A stretch of DNA of 64,000 bases from Diphasiastrum complanatum. Taxonomy: Eukaryota > Streptophyta > Lycopodiopsida > Lycopodiales > Lycopodiaceae. How positions within the stretch are numbered: position 1 is the first letter of the stretch; each line of letters begins with the position of its first letter. Positions 32,935-43,023 of the stretch are shown here, piece after piece. Where the stretch lies: NCBI GenBank assembly GCA_029204225.1, contig CM055092.1, positions 17,800,982 to 17,864,981 of the forward strand, written 5' to 3'. The notes under the pieces were generated by a model. It ran no database searches. It was not told the DNA's origin and was given only the letters and a program-made list of their open reading frames with translations. The translations under genes were made by a program, and so were the position numbers.

Positions 32935-33480
32935 TTGACCTTATTGCTTTGGTTGAGATCCGATTGAATCCCTCTGGTCGATATTTGATCGCTGCCTTCG
33001 ACCCCGGTTGAGATTTGGACGGGCGCTTTGGCTCCGGTCGAGATCACTTCGGCTTCGGTCGAGATCTGAACGGACACTTCGGCTTCGGTCAAAATCTAAG
33101 CCGGCACTTCGGCTTTGGTTGAGATCTGAACGAGCACTTCAGCTTCGGTCGAGATCTGAATGGGCACTTCGGCTTCGGTCGAGATATGAACTAGCACTTC
33201 GGTTGAGATCTCAGGGAGCACTTCGATCGAGACTCCAGCGAGCGCTCCGGCCGAGATGAGATGCACTGTGTCGGTTGAGATTTAACTGAGCACTCCGATT
33301 GAGATGTGAACGTGAGCTCCGGTTGAGATCTGAAGCTGGTGCTTCGGTTGAGATTTCACAAAGAGCTCTGGGTGAGATTTTACAGAGAGCTACAGTTGAG
33401 ATTTTACAGAGAGCTCCGGTTGAGATTTTAAGCTGGTGCTTCGATTGAGATGTGAGCGTGAGCTCCGGTTGAGATTTGAT
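32935..33480 (-). repeat. Variable minisatellite (24- and 30-bp units) in the leader of element B
   Basis: The core GGTTGAGAT or GGTCGAGAT recurs about 18 times. Units near 33150-33480 are 24-25 bp and end GAGCTCC or GTGCTTC. Units near 33030-33180 are about 30 bp because of an added TTCGGCTT block. Most unit lengths are multiples of three, so both strands stay open for tens of codons (minus-strand theme QISTEA). It lies upstream of gag in the direction of transcription. It ends at a poly-T run (33479-33497). Confidence 0.9.
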
Positions 33481-33497
33481 TTTTTTTTTTTTTTTTT

Positions 33498-33828
33498 GTT
33501 TTTGATGCACCTGCGTTGCGTCGGTCAAGATGGTAAGAGAGAGAGGCTCGGCTGAGATGGAAGAGAAGGTGTTCGGTTGAGACGAGAGACAGGGTGCTCG
33601 GCTGAGATGGTGACGGAGAGAGGTGGAGACGATGGGTATGCTATGGGTAGAGAATGATGTAGAAGGAGCTGAGGATGTATGCAGGGCGTGGGGATGGTGC
33701 GTGCAGGTCGTTCTGAGCTATGAACGGATCTGGAGACATTTCAGATTGCGTGCATGGGTCCGATCAAAGATAGTCTTGCAACATATGTCGTTTCAGAATG
33801 TGAGTGATGCAAGCGGCAACGGGTCAAA
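33498..33828 (-). other. Element B 5' leader next to its LTR
   Basis: No gene beyond short frames. GAGACGAGAGA-like purine stretches follow the minisatellite. The last 20 bp may hold the primer-binding site, but no clear tRNA match starting TGG was found. Confidence 0.45.
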
Positions 33829-34779
33829 TGTTGACAGATCCCCTGCTCCAGAGGACCTGTTGTTTACTTTTTTGCTTCATGTTTACAGAACCGTTTCTGC
33901 CTGTTATCAAGCTTCATGGAAGTCGTTAGATGGTTACTTGATTGATTTTACGATGCCAACCCAGGCAGAAGGAAACAAAGTTTCGTTGTAGTATTTTCTT
34001 TATGTCCTGTCTGTCAGAGGACAACTCAGAGACGTCACTCTTGAACGCACTTACATTCTAAATGGATGCAAGCCAAGAACGCTCATTCACAGATCAACAT
34101 GCAAATTAATGAACGTTTAGTAGTTTTCTATAGCTACCTACACTTAAAACCGATTGAAATCAGAGCCTACACTACATTAACACTGAGCTACCTTGCATAA
34201 CTTGACAAAAACAAGAAACAAAGCTAAACTACAGCATGTTAGACGTCCAAGAATCAAGAAACTAACTAGCCTTTTGATTCTTGGACATCCCAAGAACATC
34301 AAGAACTGGATTGTACAGAGATATGCAAGAATAACACCAAAGATCCAGCCTATTTAGTTTACTTGAATGCTAGTTTCTACATTAATCCACAAGAAAACAA
34401 GAAATGTAATCCACAACTAGGAAAGCAAGAAAACTAGTCCACTCTAAATCCACAACCACACACAATATGAATGGAAGGGCATGATCATAGGGGCATCATT
34501 CAAGAAAACCATCATGATCAAGGAGCTTAGTGTAGCATCAAACTCATGGAAAATCTTCTTATTAAGCATGGAGTAGATACAATGCAAAAAGCTCCTCTTC
34601 ACAAAGAGGGAGTCTCTTAAATAAGCAAGAGAGCTCCTTAGGTGGCTTCCTAGTGGAATTTCCACATTTCACAAACTACAAGTGGCATATTGCTCTCCAC
34701 TAGAGGTCACCATCAAAAGGTGGCTCACTCTACTTTCTTTAAGAGGGGTCTACTTGCATTTATTACATTTGCTTAGAAA
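33829..34779 (-). repeat. 5' LTR of element B, first part
   Basis: Matches 30411-31352. It ends at the AGAAA target duplication of copia A (34775-34779) and continues at 40944. Divergence from the 3' LTR is uneven: highest in the first 150 bp, low elsewhere. Confidence 0.92.
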
Positions 34780-35462
34780 TGTAAAAATTACAGCAAATAA
34801 GGATCCTAAAACACTTGAAATGATGAGGGAAACAATAGATTATGATTTCATAAGATTAGCACAAGTTGAACCATCAAAATCCATCAAAAATCTATGCTTG
34901 AACCTCACTAAATGGCCCAAATCCTTGAAGAAGGCTTCACACGTGTGAAAGTACGGCCTCCCACAGTCTGAGTACTGTACACCAGACCTACATTCAATCC
35001 TATAATCATTAGTAATCACAAGTACTCAAACAATTATGAACATAGAGAGCAATTGCACCATTATGAGAGAAAAAACATGAAATTGCTTGATTGATTTTGG
35101 TGAGATATCATCACCTATATATACATGATCCATCACGATTTTGGGCAGGTATGAGTAGCCCTAAACCTATCCCTGATGCTAATTTTGGTGGATCTTTCAT
35201 CCCTACCAAGTTAGGGTTGGAATCTTGGAGATCCCTCAACAATGCAAAAATTACCAAAAATAGCTCCTATTTTTTCTCCCTTGTATCTAAGCATAATTTG
35301 GACTCATTCCAAAGGTTCTAACACTTAGGTCTACTTGAGAACATCCTTATGAATGGAATCCTATGCTATTTGGCACGTGTGACAAGCCACATCATGACCA
35401 TCTAACTATTTACAAGTCATATGACCAAAAACTAGTCAAGCTAGAATTGTGAATTTTTAACA
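34780..35462 (-). repeat. 3' LTR of copia A (683 bp)
   Basis: Plus-strand ends are TGTAAAAATTAC and TTTTTAACA. It is preceded on the minus strand by the polypurine tract GTGAGGAGGAG (35463-35473). It carries GGCACGTGTGAC near 35372 and the G-box palindrome at 34936. Confidence 0.96.
34936..34949. promoter_or_regulatory. G-box palindrome in the 3' LTR of copia A
   Basis: Perfect TTCACACGTGTGAA, identical in the partner LTR at 40412. Confidence 0.65.
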
Positions 35463-35476
35463 CTCCTCCTCACTAT

Positions 35477-38368
35477 CTAGCTTGGTTCAATCATTGCTTT
35501 ACTAATCACTCCAAGTGATGATCTGAACTTCATAAAAGGTGTCTTTTGAAGTGGTTTAGTAAGTAGATCAGCTACACATTCATTGCTTGGAACATGCTCC
35601 AAAGCAAACTCCTTGGCTTGCACCATTTCTCTCACAAAGTGATGGCATATCTCAATGTGCTTAGATCTTGCATGGAAGATTGGGTTAGATGCAAGGTGTT
35701 GGGCTGATATATTGTCATTGTAGATGATTGGTGCCTCCTCTGAATCCATGATCTTTAGTTCCACCAATAATCTCTTGATCCAAAGTACCTCCTTTGTAGT
35801 GGTTGTCAAAGCTTTGTACTCAGCCTCGGTTGAAGATAGAGATATAGTTTCTTGCTTTTTTGAAAGCCATGAAACCACACCTTCTCCTATGAAAATTGAA
35901 TAGGCACTTGTTGATTTCCTATCCCTCTTGTCCCCTGCAAAATCTGAATCACTAAATGCATGAAGGTTAATCACATCTCCTCTATATAGAATCCCAAAAT
36001 CCAATGTACCCGAGATGTATCTTAGAATCCTCTTAGCCTTTTTCCAATGGATATTCAATGGCTTTTGCATGGATTGGCTCAACCTACATACACTAAAGCT
36101 AAGATCTGGTCTAGTTATAGTGATCCACATTAAGGAACCTATAAGTTGCCTAAACAAAGTGATGTCCATGAAGGATCTTTCATCATCTTCATTTAGCACT
36201 TTTACATCTTGCTCCATTGGTGTGTCAACACTTTTGCATACTTCCATCTTAAACTTCTTCAAAAGACTTTGAGCATAGTTTACTTGACTTATAAAGATAA
36301 AATCAGACCCTCTAAGTACTTCTATGCCTAAGATGAAGTGAAGACACCCTAGATCTACCATCTTGAACTCTAAGGATAGATCTATCTTGATTTTTTCAAT
36401 ACCATCAACACTATTTCCACTAATGATGATGTCATCTACATAAATGAGTAAAAGTACAATACCAACATCATCAAACTTAATGTAAAGAGTAGGATCATAT
36501 TCACTTTGAACAAAAGAAAGTGAAATAAGATAGCAATGTAGTCTTGAATTCCAAGATCTCGAGGCTTGCTTCAAGCCATAGATGCTTCTTTGGAGATGGC
36601 ATACTTTGTTCTCCATTCCATGCTTGATGAACCCTTGTGGCTGCTCCATATAGATATCCTCTTCCAAAAAACCATTCAAGAAAGCATTAGAGACATCCAT
36701 TTGACATAGAATCCATCCAAAATGTGATGCAAGTGCAATGATTAGTCTTATTGTGACCATCTTGGCCACGGGTGCAAAAGTTTCCTCATAGTCTATCCCT
36801 TTCTCTTGAGCATAACCTTTTGCAACTAATCTTGCTTTATGTTTGTTAACACTCCCATTTGCATTCAACTTAAGCTTGAAGACCCACTTGCATCCTATTA
36901 CATTCCTTTGAGGTCTCTCAACAAGCAACCAAGTTCCATTCTCAATCAAGGCATCATACTCATCCAACATAGCTTTATACCATTCTTTGGAGTTCAATGC
37001 ATCTTCAACATTAGACGGTTCTTCAAAACTAGATAAAGCATAAGAAGTGGATGAGATACCCTCAACTTGCTGTCCTTTGCCTTGATATGTGAGCCTTGAT
37101 GGCTCCACTTTTGCCCTTGAAGATCTCCTTGGTGTGATAGGTGGGTTTGGTGCTTGCTCCTCCATGAGCTCCTCCTCAAAACCAAGATCTTGCTCCTCGG
37201 CCATCTTCTTCTTGATTGTTGGAGCACTTGAGCCTTCTTCAAGCATATGCATATGATGTTCATCAAAGATGACATCCCTTGGAACAACAAATTTGTTCAA
37301 GGATGGGAGATAGACTTTGTAGCCCTTGCTTGAGCTTGCATATCCAAGCATGATCCCTCTTGTGGAAGATGGATCCTGCTTGGTTCTTGTTTCCAATGGC
37401 ACATGCACATAACATATACACCCAAAAACTTTCAAGTGATTAAGATTGGGTTTCTTTCCATACAACATCTCATAAGGAGTTTTGCCTTCAATGGCTTTGC
37501 AAGACACCCTATTCATCAAGTAGTTTGCACATACAAGAGACTCACCCCAAAAGGATTTGGGCAAACAAGCATCTAATCTTAAAGCCTTATAACATTCACG
37601 TAATGTTCTATTCCTTCTTTCAGCAACTCCATTTTGTTGAGGAGTGTAAGGACAAGAAGTCTCTTTCTTGATCCCTTCCTCCTCACAAAAGGCCTTGAGC
37701 TCATTGGAGATGAATTCTCCACCATTGTCACTTCTAAGAATCTTGATGCTATGATTATGATGCTTTTCCACAAACAACTTGAACTTTACAAAAGTATCAA
37801 ATACTTGAGACTTGAAGGAAAGTAAGAACACCCAACAATATCTTGAGTAGTCATCAATGAAGGTTAAAAACATGGATGAACCTCCATTAGATTTGGTGCT
37901 AGCAATGTGCACATCCGAGTGTATGAGTTCAAGAGGATGAGATGACTTTGTGATGGAGTTAGAAAACACCTTCTTATGTGCCTTGGATAAGGCACAAGCT
38001 TCACAAACCTTGTCTTCCTTCCCAATAGACCTTGGTAGGCCTAAAGCATACTCCTCCTTGATCATAGCCTCCATGGAACCCGAGTTGACATGTCCAAGTC
38101 TTTTGTGCCATAAAGTAAAGGTAGATATCTTGCTCTTCTCATCCAACATGACAACATTAGTATCCACAAATGCATCCAGCTTATAAAGTTTTCCAAGTCT
38201 AGTGCCCTTAGCCACTATCTTACCCTTCTTCTTGATGAAACATTCATTTGAAGCAAAGTCAACATTGAAACCATTGTCTACCATTTGGCCAACACTTAGT
38301 AGATTCTTTGTTATTGTAGGAATGTACAAAACACCTTTATGTTGATCTTTTTGGAAGATCCTAAGCAA
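35477..38368 (-). CDS. Copia A integrase, reverse transcriptase and RNase H (963 codons)
   Basis: A single open frame of 963 residues. Pre-integrase HHCC region at 87-125 (LWHKRLGH, then CEACALSKAH). Integrase core with D152, D214 and E250, that is D, D-35-E spacing. IN tail GYASSSKGYKVY at 342-353. Reverse transcriptase about 465-690 with YEETFAPVAKM, QMDVSNAFLNG and YVDD at 643-646. RNase H about 775-963 with SDSDFAGD, SSTEAEY and YNDNISA. It ends ISKAMIEPS right before the polypurine tract. The first 10 residues belong to a shifted frame: the true polyprotein enters by way of gag-protease at 38389-39444. All catalytic residues checked are intact, so the proteins could be active if the upstream lesions were bypassed. 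Confidence 0.93.
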   Translation of the reverse strand: MLRIFQKDQHKGVLYIPTITKNLLSVGQMVDNGFNVDFASNECFIKKKGKIVAKGTRLGKLYKLDAFVDTNVVMLDEKSKISTFTLWHKRLGHVNSGSMEAMIKEEYALGLPRSIGKEDKVCEACALSKAHKKVFSNSITKSSHPLELIHSDVHIASTKSNGGSSMFLTFIDDYSRYCWVFLLSFKSQVFDTFVKFKLFVEKHHNHSIKILRSDNGGEFISNELKAFCEEEGIKKETSCPYTPQQNGVAERRNRTLRECYKALRLDACLPKSFWGESLVCANYLMNRVSCKAIEGKTPYEMLYGKKPNLNHLKVFGCICYVHVPLETRTKQDPSSTRGIMLGYASSSKGYKVYLPSLNKFVVPRDVIFDEHHMHMLEEGSSAPTIKKKMAEEQDLGFEEELMEEQAPNPPITPRRSSRAKVEPSRLTYQGKGQQVEGISSTSYALSSFEEPSNVEDALNSKEWYKAMLDEYDALIENGTWLLVERPQRNVIGCKWVFKLKLNANGSVNKHKARLVAKGYAQEKGIDYEETFAPVAKMVTIRLIIALASHFGWILCQMDVSNAFLNGFLEEDIYMEQPQGFIKHGMENKVCHLQRSIYGLKQASRSWNSRLHCYLISLSFVQSEYDPTLYIKFDDVGIVLLLIYVDDIIISGNSVDGIEKIKIDLSLEFKMVDLGCLHFILGIEVLRGSDFIFISQVNYAQSLLKKFKMEVCKSVDTPMEQDVKVLNEDDERSFMDITLFRQLIGSLMWITITRPDLSFSVCRLSQSMQKPLNIHWKKAKRILRYISGTLDFGILYRGDVINLHAFSDSDFAGDKRDRKSTSAYSIFIGEGVVSWLSKKQETISLSSTEAEYKALTTTTKEVLWIKRLLVELKIMDSEEAPIIYNDNISAQHLASNPIFHARSKHIEICHHFVREMVQAKEFALEHVPSNECVADLLTKPLQKTPFMKFRSSLGVISKAMIEPS

Positions 38369-38388
38369 AGGGGAATGCTACCAACTCC

Positions 38389-39444
38389 TTAAATCTTACA
38401 AGCTTCATCATTTGCTGTATAGATAGACTTTATAGGTCCATCATAAGATAAGAGAGAAGAGAAAAACTCCCTTTTACTAGTCATGTGTGAACTAGCACCC
38501 GAGTCAATCCACCAAGGATCTTCTCCTTTGAAGCTTGTTGAAGAAAATATGAACATCATGAGAGAGTCCTCATGTGAACTCTCCTCCTCCTCCTCTTTGC
38601 TCATGTTGGCTTGGCTTTGATCTTGCTTCCTCTTGAAGCATTCCGAGGCATAATGCCCCATCTTGCTACAATAGTAGCACTTCACCTTTGATTTGTCCTT
38701 CTTGACTTTGGTGGTTGATGGAGATGCCTTTGGGGGTCCTTCTTGATCCTCAAGCTTTGTAGACTTCTTGAATGTTGATCCTTTGCCTTTGGACTTGCCT
38801 TTGCCTTTGGTGAAGAGAGCTTGGTCATCTCCACCTTGGATGGAAAGCCTATCCATCCTCTCTTGCATTTGGCTCCTTCTTGATTCCTCGGCCATGAGTG
38901 TGCCTTGGAGTTCTTCAAGTATGGGTAGCTTACCCATAATTGCATATCCCTGAACCAAATTGTCAAATTCAAAGCTTAGTCCATTCAATATGAGTTGAAC
39001 AAGCTCTTCATCCTTGATAGGGTCACCTATAAAGGCTAGCTCTTTGTTCAATTCCTTTACTCTTAGGACAAAAGTATGTACACTCTCTCCTTTCTTTTGA
39101 TAGCTTCTATAGATTTGATTCTTCAAAGCTAACATTCTAGTTTGGTTCTTGGATTCATAGACCTTTTGCAAAGTCTCCCAAGCATCTTGAGCTGAAGTGC
39201 AATCTCCTACCTCTCTTAAGAGTTCATTTGCAACATTCATTTTTATGCAATGTAGTGCAACATTGCACCTCTTGATGTATTTGGCTTTTTCTTGAGGATG
39301 AATAGGTTCACCCTCCTTACCATTTACAATTTCCATCAGATCTTGCATGATCATGATAGATTCCATTCTAACTTTCCATATGGAATAGTTAGTTATGTTG
39401 AGCCTTTCATTAGTATCCAAAAGATATGCATTTATAGATGCCAT
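38389..39444 (-). CDS. Copia A gag and protease start (351 codons)
   Basis: Starts with ATG at 39444 (MASINAYLLDTNERL, NYSIWKVRMESIM). UBN2-type helical gag about 15-190; a Lys/Gly-rich stretch at 213-230; CCHC knuckle CYYCSKMGHYASEC at 256-269; protease active site WWIDSGASSHM with D-S-G at 314-316. It ends at a TAA stop after TANDEACKI (38389-38391), where related copia elements continue. A one-base shift follows within about 50 bp. The same position is broken in A3, O and J. Confidence 0.93.
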   Translation of the reverse strand: MASINAYLLDTNERLNITNYSIWKVRMESIMIMQDLMEIVNGKEGEPIHPQEKAKYIKRCNVALHCIKMNVANELLREVGDCTSAQDAWETLQKVYESKNQTRMLALKNQIYRSYQKKGESVHTFVLRVKELNKELAFIGDPIKDEELVQLILNGLSFEFDNLVQGYAIMGKLPILEELQGTLMAEESRRSQMQERMDRLSIQGGDDQALFTKGKGKSKGKGSTFKKSTKLEDQEGPPKASPSTTKVKKDKSKVKCYYCSKMGHYASECFKRKQDQSQANMSKEEEEESSHEDSLMMFIFSSTSFKGEDPWWIDSGASSHMTSKREFFSSLLSYDGPIKSIYTANDEACKI

Positions 39445-40242
39445 CTAGTCTCCTAATCAAGGACTTGACACAAATGAAGGTTACTTCTATTGATTTGATT
39501 GAAGGTCTACCTTATCCCACTTCTTAGGGACCTGAGAAGATCAGTAATAGACTTCCTATAAAGATCTAAGAATGATCTCTAACAAAATCAAATCATAGAA
39601 TACTAGAAACAATGCACTTGCTTGATTGAAGTAGACAATACTAGTAGAATTGCCCCTCTTTCTATAAAGAACATTAAAGCTTCCAAATGATCTGATCAAG
39701 AGTGAATTTCAGCAACCTAATATACTTCCAAAATCACTTGTAAAATATCTAAATGGAACTTAATGAGGATGCAACACAATCTACTATCCAATCACAAGCA
39801 AAAAATGATCAAAATTGATGAAAAATTGATCTAATTTGGTGCATAAGTCAAGCAATGGTTGGACTGAACCTAAATCACTTTAGGAGGTGTCTACTACACC
39901 TTAGAACAGCCTTGAAGAGTCCCCAAAACTCTGATCTTCCCTCTCCTTGAATGCTAGAAAGCCTCCTCTATGAAATCACCTCCAAAACTTGCTTAGAAAT
40001 CAATGCTTGGAGCAAGCAAAACTTGCTATCTTGGTAATGTGAATTGAATTCAACTTTGCCTCTGGTTTTAGACACCTAAACACCTGCAAATGAAGTCACA
40101 CAACACCAATCTCCAATGTATTTGACTCACTTTGAGTTCTAGAATCAATACTAGATGCTAAGATCCAATCTACACAAGATTTAGATAAAAAATTGTGATC
40201 AAATTGAATGAAAACCAAGGATTTAGCTCATTTCAGCCTTTA
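39445..40242 (-). other. Untranslated leader of copia A
   Basis: 800 bp between primer-binding site and gag start, with no long frame. It matches the leader of A2 (2746-3526), which supports the gag start chosen. Confidence 0.85.
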
Positions 40243-40255
40243 GGCTCTGATACCA
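40243..40255 (-). promoter_or_regulatory. Primer-binding site of copia A
   Basis: The minus strand reads TGGTATCAGAGCC, directly adjoining the 5' LTR. Confidence 0.95.
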
Positions 40256-40938
40256 TGTAAAAATTACAGCAAATAAGGATCCTAAAACACTTGAAATGAT
40301 GAGGGAAACAATAGATTATGATTTCATAAGATTAGCACAAGTTGAACCATCAAAATCCATCAAAAATCTATGCTTGAACCTCACTAAATGGCCCAAATCC
40401 TTGAAGAAGGCTTCACACGTGTGAAAGTACGGCCTCCCACAGTCTGAGTACTGTACACCAGACCTACATTCAATCCTATAATCATTAGTAATCACAAGTA
40501 CTCAAACAATTATGAACATAGAGAGCAATTGCACCATTATGAGAGAAAAAACATGAAATTGCTTAATTGATTTTGGTGAGATATCATCACCTATATATAC
40601 ATGATCCATCACGGTTTTGGGCAGGTATGAGTAGCCCTAAACCTATCCCTAATGCTAATTTTGGTGGATCTTTCATCCCTACCAAGTTAGGGTTGGAATC
40701 TTGGAGATCCCTCAACAATGCAAAAATTACCAAAAATAGCTCCTATTTTTTCTCCCTTGTATCTAAGCATAATTTGGACTCATTCCAAAGGTTCTAACAC
40801 TTAGGTCTACTTGAGAACATCCTTATGAATGGAATCCTATGCTATTTGGCACGTGTGACAAGCCACATCATGACCATCTAACTATTTACAAGTCATATGA
40901 CCAAAAACTAGTCAAGCTAGAATTGTGAATTTTTAACA
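40256..40938 (-). repeat. 5' LTR of copia A (683 bp)
   Basis: Promoter-bearing LTR of the minus-strand element. A TATATATA-like stretch lies near 40592-40602. The G-box palindrome and GGCACGTGTGAC are conserved with the partner LTR. Confidence 0.96.
40412..40425. promoter_or_regulatory. G-box palindrome in the 5' LTR of copia A
   Basis: Perfect TTCACACGTGTGAA. Confidence 0.65.
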
Positions 40939-40943
40939 AGAAA

Positions 40944-41145
40944 TACTAGTTCCTACATGGTCATTCCATCTTCCGAGATTCACCATGAGGCTTACACAGT
41001 TCTTGCATGTATTTCCTAGCTAGTATTTCTCGGCTCTCAGTCTTCATTAGTCTCATCTTCTCAGAGACCTCCTCGGTCTACGGTGGGAGGTGCTCTTGAG
41101 TTGCTCTGTCCGAGTATCTTGGGGATTCGTCAAAATTAGCCAACA
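40944..41145 (-). repeat. 5' LTR of element B, second part
   Basis: Continues the LTR interrupted at 34779 and matches 31353-31552. It ends CCAACA, followed by the target duplication GTTTG at 41146-41150. Confidence 0.92.
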
Positions 41146-41530
41146 GTTTGATCAGTTGTTCTACAAGAAGATGGATTCTAAATCCACCAAATGCCTATTT
41201 GTAGGATACCCAGAGGGGACCAAGGGGTACAAGCTATACAGTTCCACCATAAAGAAGTTCTGTTGAAGGCGGGACACAAACAGACGAAGAGAAAAAAAAA
41301 TAGTTGCGGAACAACTCTCTTGTTATTATGGGCTGCTATAACAAGAACAGTATAAAAGAATGTAAATGCAAAAATATAATGGCAGCTCAAGCGTTCTCAC
41401 CAACGACATCTTAAAATATACTCAAATAAATATGAGTACAGTCCGTCGAAGAGATTACATAAGATGTGGTATTACTGCTGATTAGTTTCTCTAATAAGTT
41501 CAGTTCAAAATTTTTTAGAGTGATGATGGC
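41146..41530 (+). pseudogene. Copia integrase-tail fragment
   Basis: The plus frame reads FDQLFYKKMDSKSTKCLFVGYPEGTKGYKLYSSTIKKF, the C-terminal part of copia integrase, then stops near 41265. The rest to 41530 has no clear frame. Element B inserted just at its start and element D just after. Confidence 0.75.
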
Positions 41531-41800
41531 TTAGAATTTGCTGTGCACAGGAACACAAATCATGGTACATAGTAACACAGACAGAAAACACTCTCCACAA
41601 CAATCTCACATAGCAACTGTATTTCTCAAAACGAAATTACACTGTACATATAGTTGTTCACTCAAGCAACCCATGCATGACCCTTGTTGCCATTGGCGGG
41701 ACGCGTGTCCCGTCGACTTGCCTCGTGGCGAGGCCAACTGATCCTTATCCACTGAAAGGAACCACAGTACAGTAGCACAATGATTCTACTTTAATTCTAA
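41531..41800 (-). repeat. 3' LTR of copia D (270 bp)
   Basis: Matches 47253-47522. It includes the GC-rich block GGGACGCGTGTCCCGTCGAC, which contains a perfect GGGACGCGTGTCCC palindrome. Confidence 0.9.
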
Positions 41801-41856
41801 CTCTCTCCCTTAAAGCAGAGTCAACTTTATATATAGTCATATACATAGCCTTGAAG

Positions 41857-42960
41857 TCAACAAACTTTAAGTACAGAAAGCTTTGATCTAAACTTATCAA
41901 ACTTTTCTCCAACAAGTGGCTTAGTGAAAATATCAGCTAGTTGTTCTTCTGTGCTACAATGAACAACATGAATTTCACGACTCAGCAGCCTCTCACGTAT
42001 GAAGTGATATTGAATCTCAATGTGTTTAGTTCTTGCATGGAATATTGGACTCTTTGCTAGCTGAGTGCCACTCTGACTGTCGCTATGTAATGTTGTGGAA
42101 TTTTTCTGCCTCATGCCAACTTCTTCCAAGATTTATCTCAACCATATAGCTTCTTGTGCTGCACTACACATTGTCTTATACTCTGCTCCTGTGGTGGATA
42201 GAGCAATTGTACTTTGCTTCTTACTAGACCAAGAAAAGCAACTACCACAAAACTGAAATACATACCCTGTGGTGGATCTACAATCATCATAGTCACCTCC
42301 CCAATCCGCATCCACATAGCCACACAACTCAGGTAAACCATCATGCTTCCTGTAAATCAAACCATACTCTGAAGTGCCTTTCACATAATGCAAAATGCGT
42401 TTAGCTGCCTTTCAATGCATTTTCGTAGGTGCTGCCATAAACTGACTTACAATGCGAACAACATAGCATATATCTGGTCTAGTCGTGGTAAGGTAAATCA
42501 AGCCCCCTACTAACTGCCTATATAGAGTAGCATCAAATGACTGTGACTCATCAAGCTTAGAAAGCCTTTTATCTGGCTCAATAGGAGTATTCACTGGTTT
42601 GCAATCCTGCAATCTAAACCTGTGCAGCAACTCTTTGATATACTTCACCTGTGTTAAACCCATTTCGTGTCCTTTTTGCCACACCTCTACTCCAAGGCAA
42701 GAATGCATCAGGCTGAGATCTGTCATCTTGAATTGTTCCATGAGGTCTTTCTTGATCATGTCTATCATCTCTTGATTATTTCCCGTAATAATCAAGTCAT
42801 CAACATAAAGAGCAATCAAAGCAACCATACCATCAAAGCATAAGACATATAGATTTGGATCAGAGTGTGTTCTCACCGTCCCCTTTGAACGAAAGTAGGC
42901 ATCAATCCTGCTATACCACGCACGTGGTGCCTGTTTAAGACCATAAAGTGCTTTCTTCAA
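41857..42960 (-). pseudogene. Copia D reverse transcriptase second half and RNase H
   Basis: Minus-strand pieces: KKALYGLKQAPRAWYSRI and LYVDDLIITGN (42412-42960), then YGLIYRKHDG, GYVDADWGGDYDDCRSTTGYVF and STTGAEY (42133-42393), then SPIFHARTKHIEIQYHF and LADIFTKPL (41857-42129). In-frame stops separate the pieces near 42412 and 42130. The YVDD motif is intact. Confidence 0.9.
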
Positions 42961-43023
42961 GCAACATACTTTATTTTCCTATCCCTTTGCTGCAAAGCCT
43001 TCAAGTTGATCTATGAACACCTC

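Larger units (their letters stand above)
34780..40938 (-). mobile_element. Young copia element A, 6159 bp, inserted in an LTR of element B
   Basis: Two 683-bp LTRs (34780-35462 and 40256-40938) differ at only three positions by eye. They are flanked by the exact duplication AGAAA (34775-34779 and 40939-40943). Primer-binding site, leader, gag, protease, integrase, reverse transcriptase, RNase H and polypurine tract are all present in the usual copia order. Only a stop codon and a one-base shift, both just after the protease, interrupt the coding region. It is the most recent insertion in the window and the reference for copies A2 and A3. Confidence 0.96.
30411..41145 (-). mobile_element. Gag-only LTR element B, split by copia A
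   Basis: Two LTRs (30411-31552, and 33829-34779 joined to 40944-41145) start TGTTGAC and end CCAACA on the plus strand. They are flanked by an exact 5-bp duplication GTTTG (30406-30410 and 41146-41150). The minus-strand polypurine tract (AGGGGTGGGATGA, 31553-31565) lies next to the left LTR, which makes that the 3' LTR. The 2.3-kb interior encodes only a gag. No protease, reverse transcriptase or integrase is present, so it is non-autonomous. The region beside the 5' LTR (33810-33828) contains CCGTTGCCG on the minus strand, reminiscent of tRNA-Asp-type primer sites but imperfect. Confidence 0.9.

Noticed and set aside
33008-33259. Arg/Leu-rich plus-strand coding region
   Set aside because: It is a by-product of codon-sized repeat units and has no start context or family features.
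32935-33480. CRISPR array
   Set aside because: The units are contiguous diverged minisatellite repeats without unique spacers, inside a plant retroelement.
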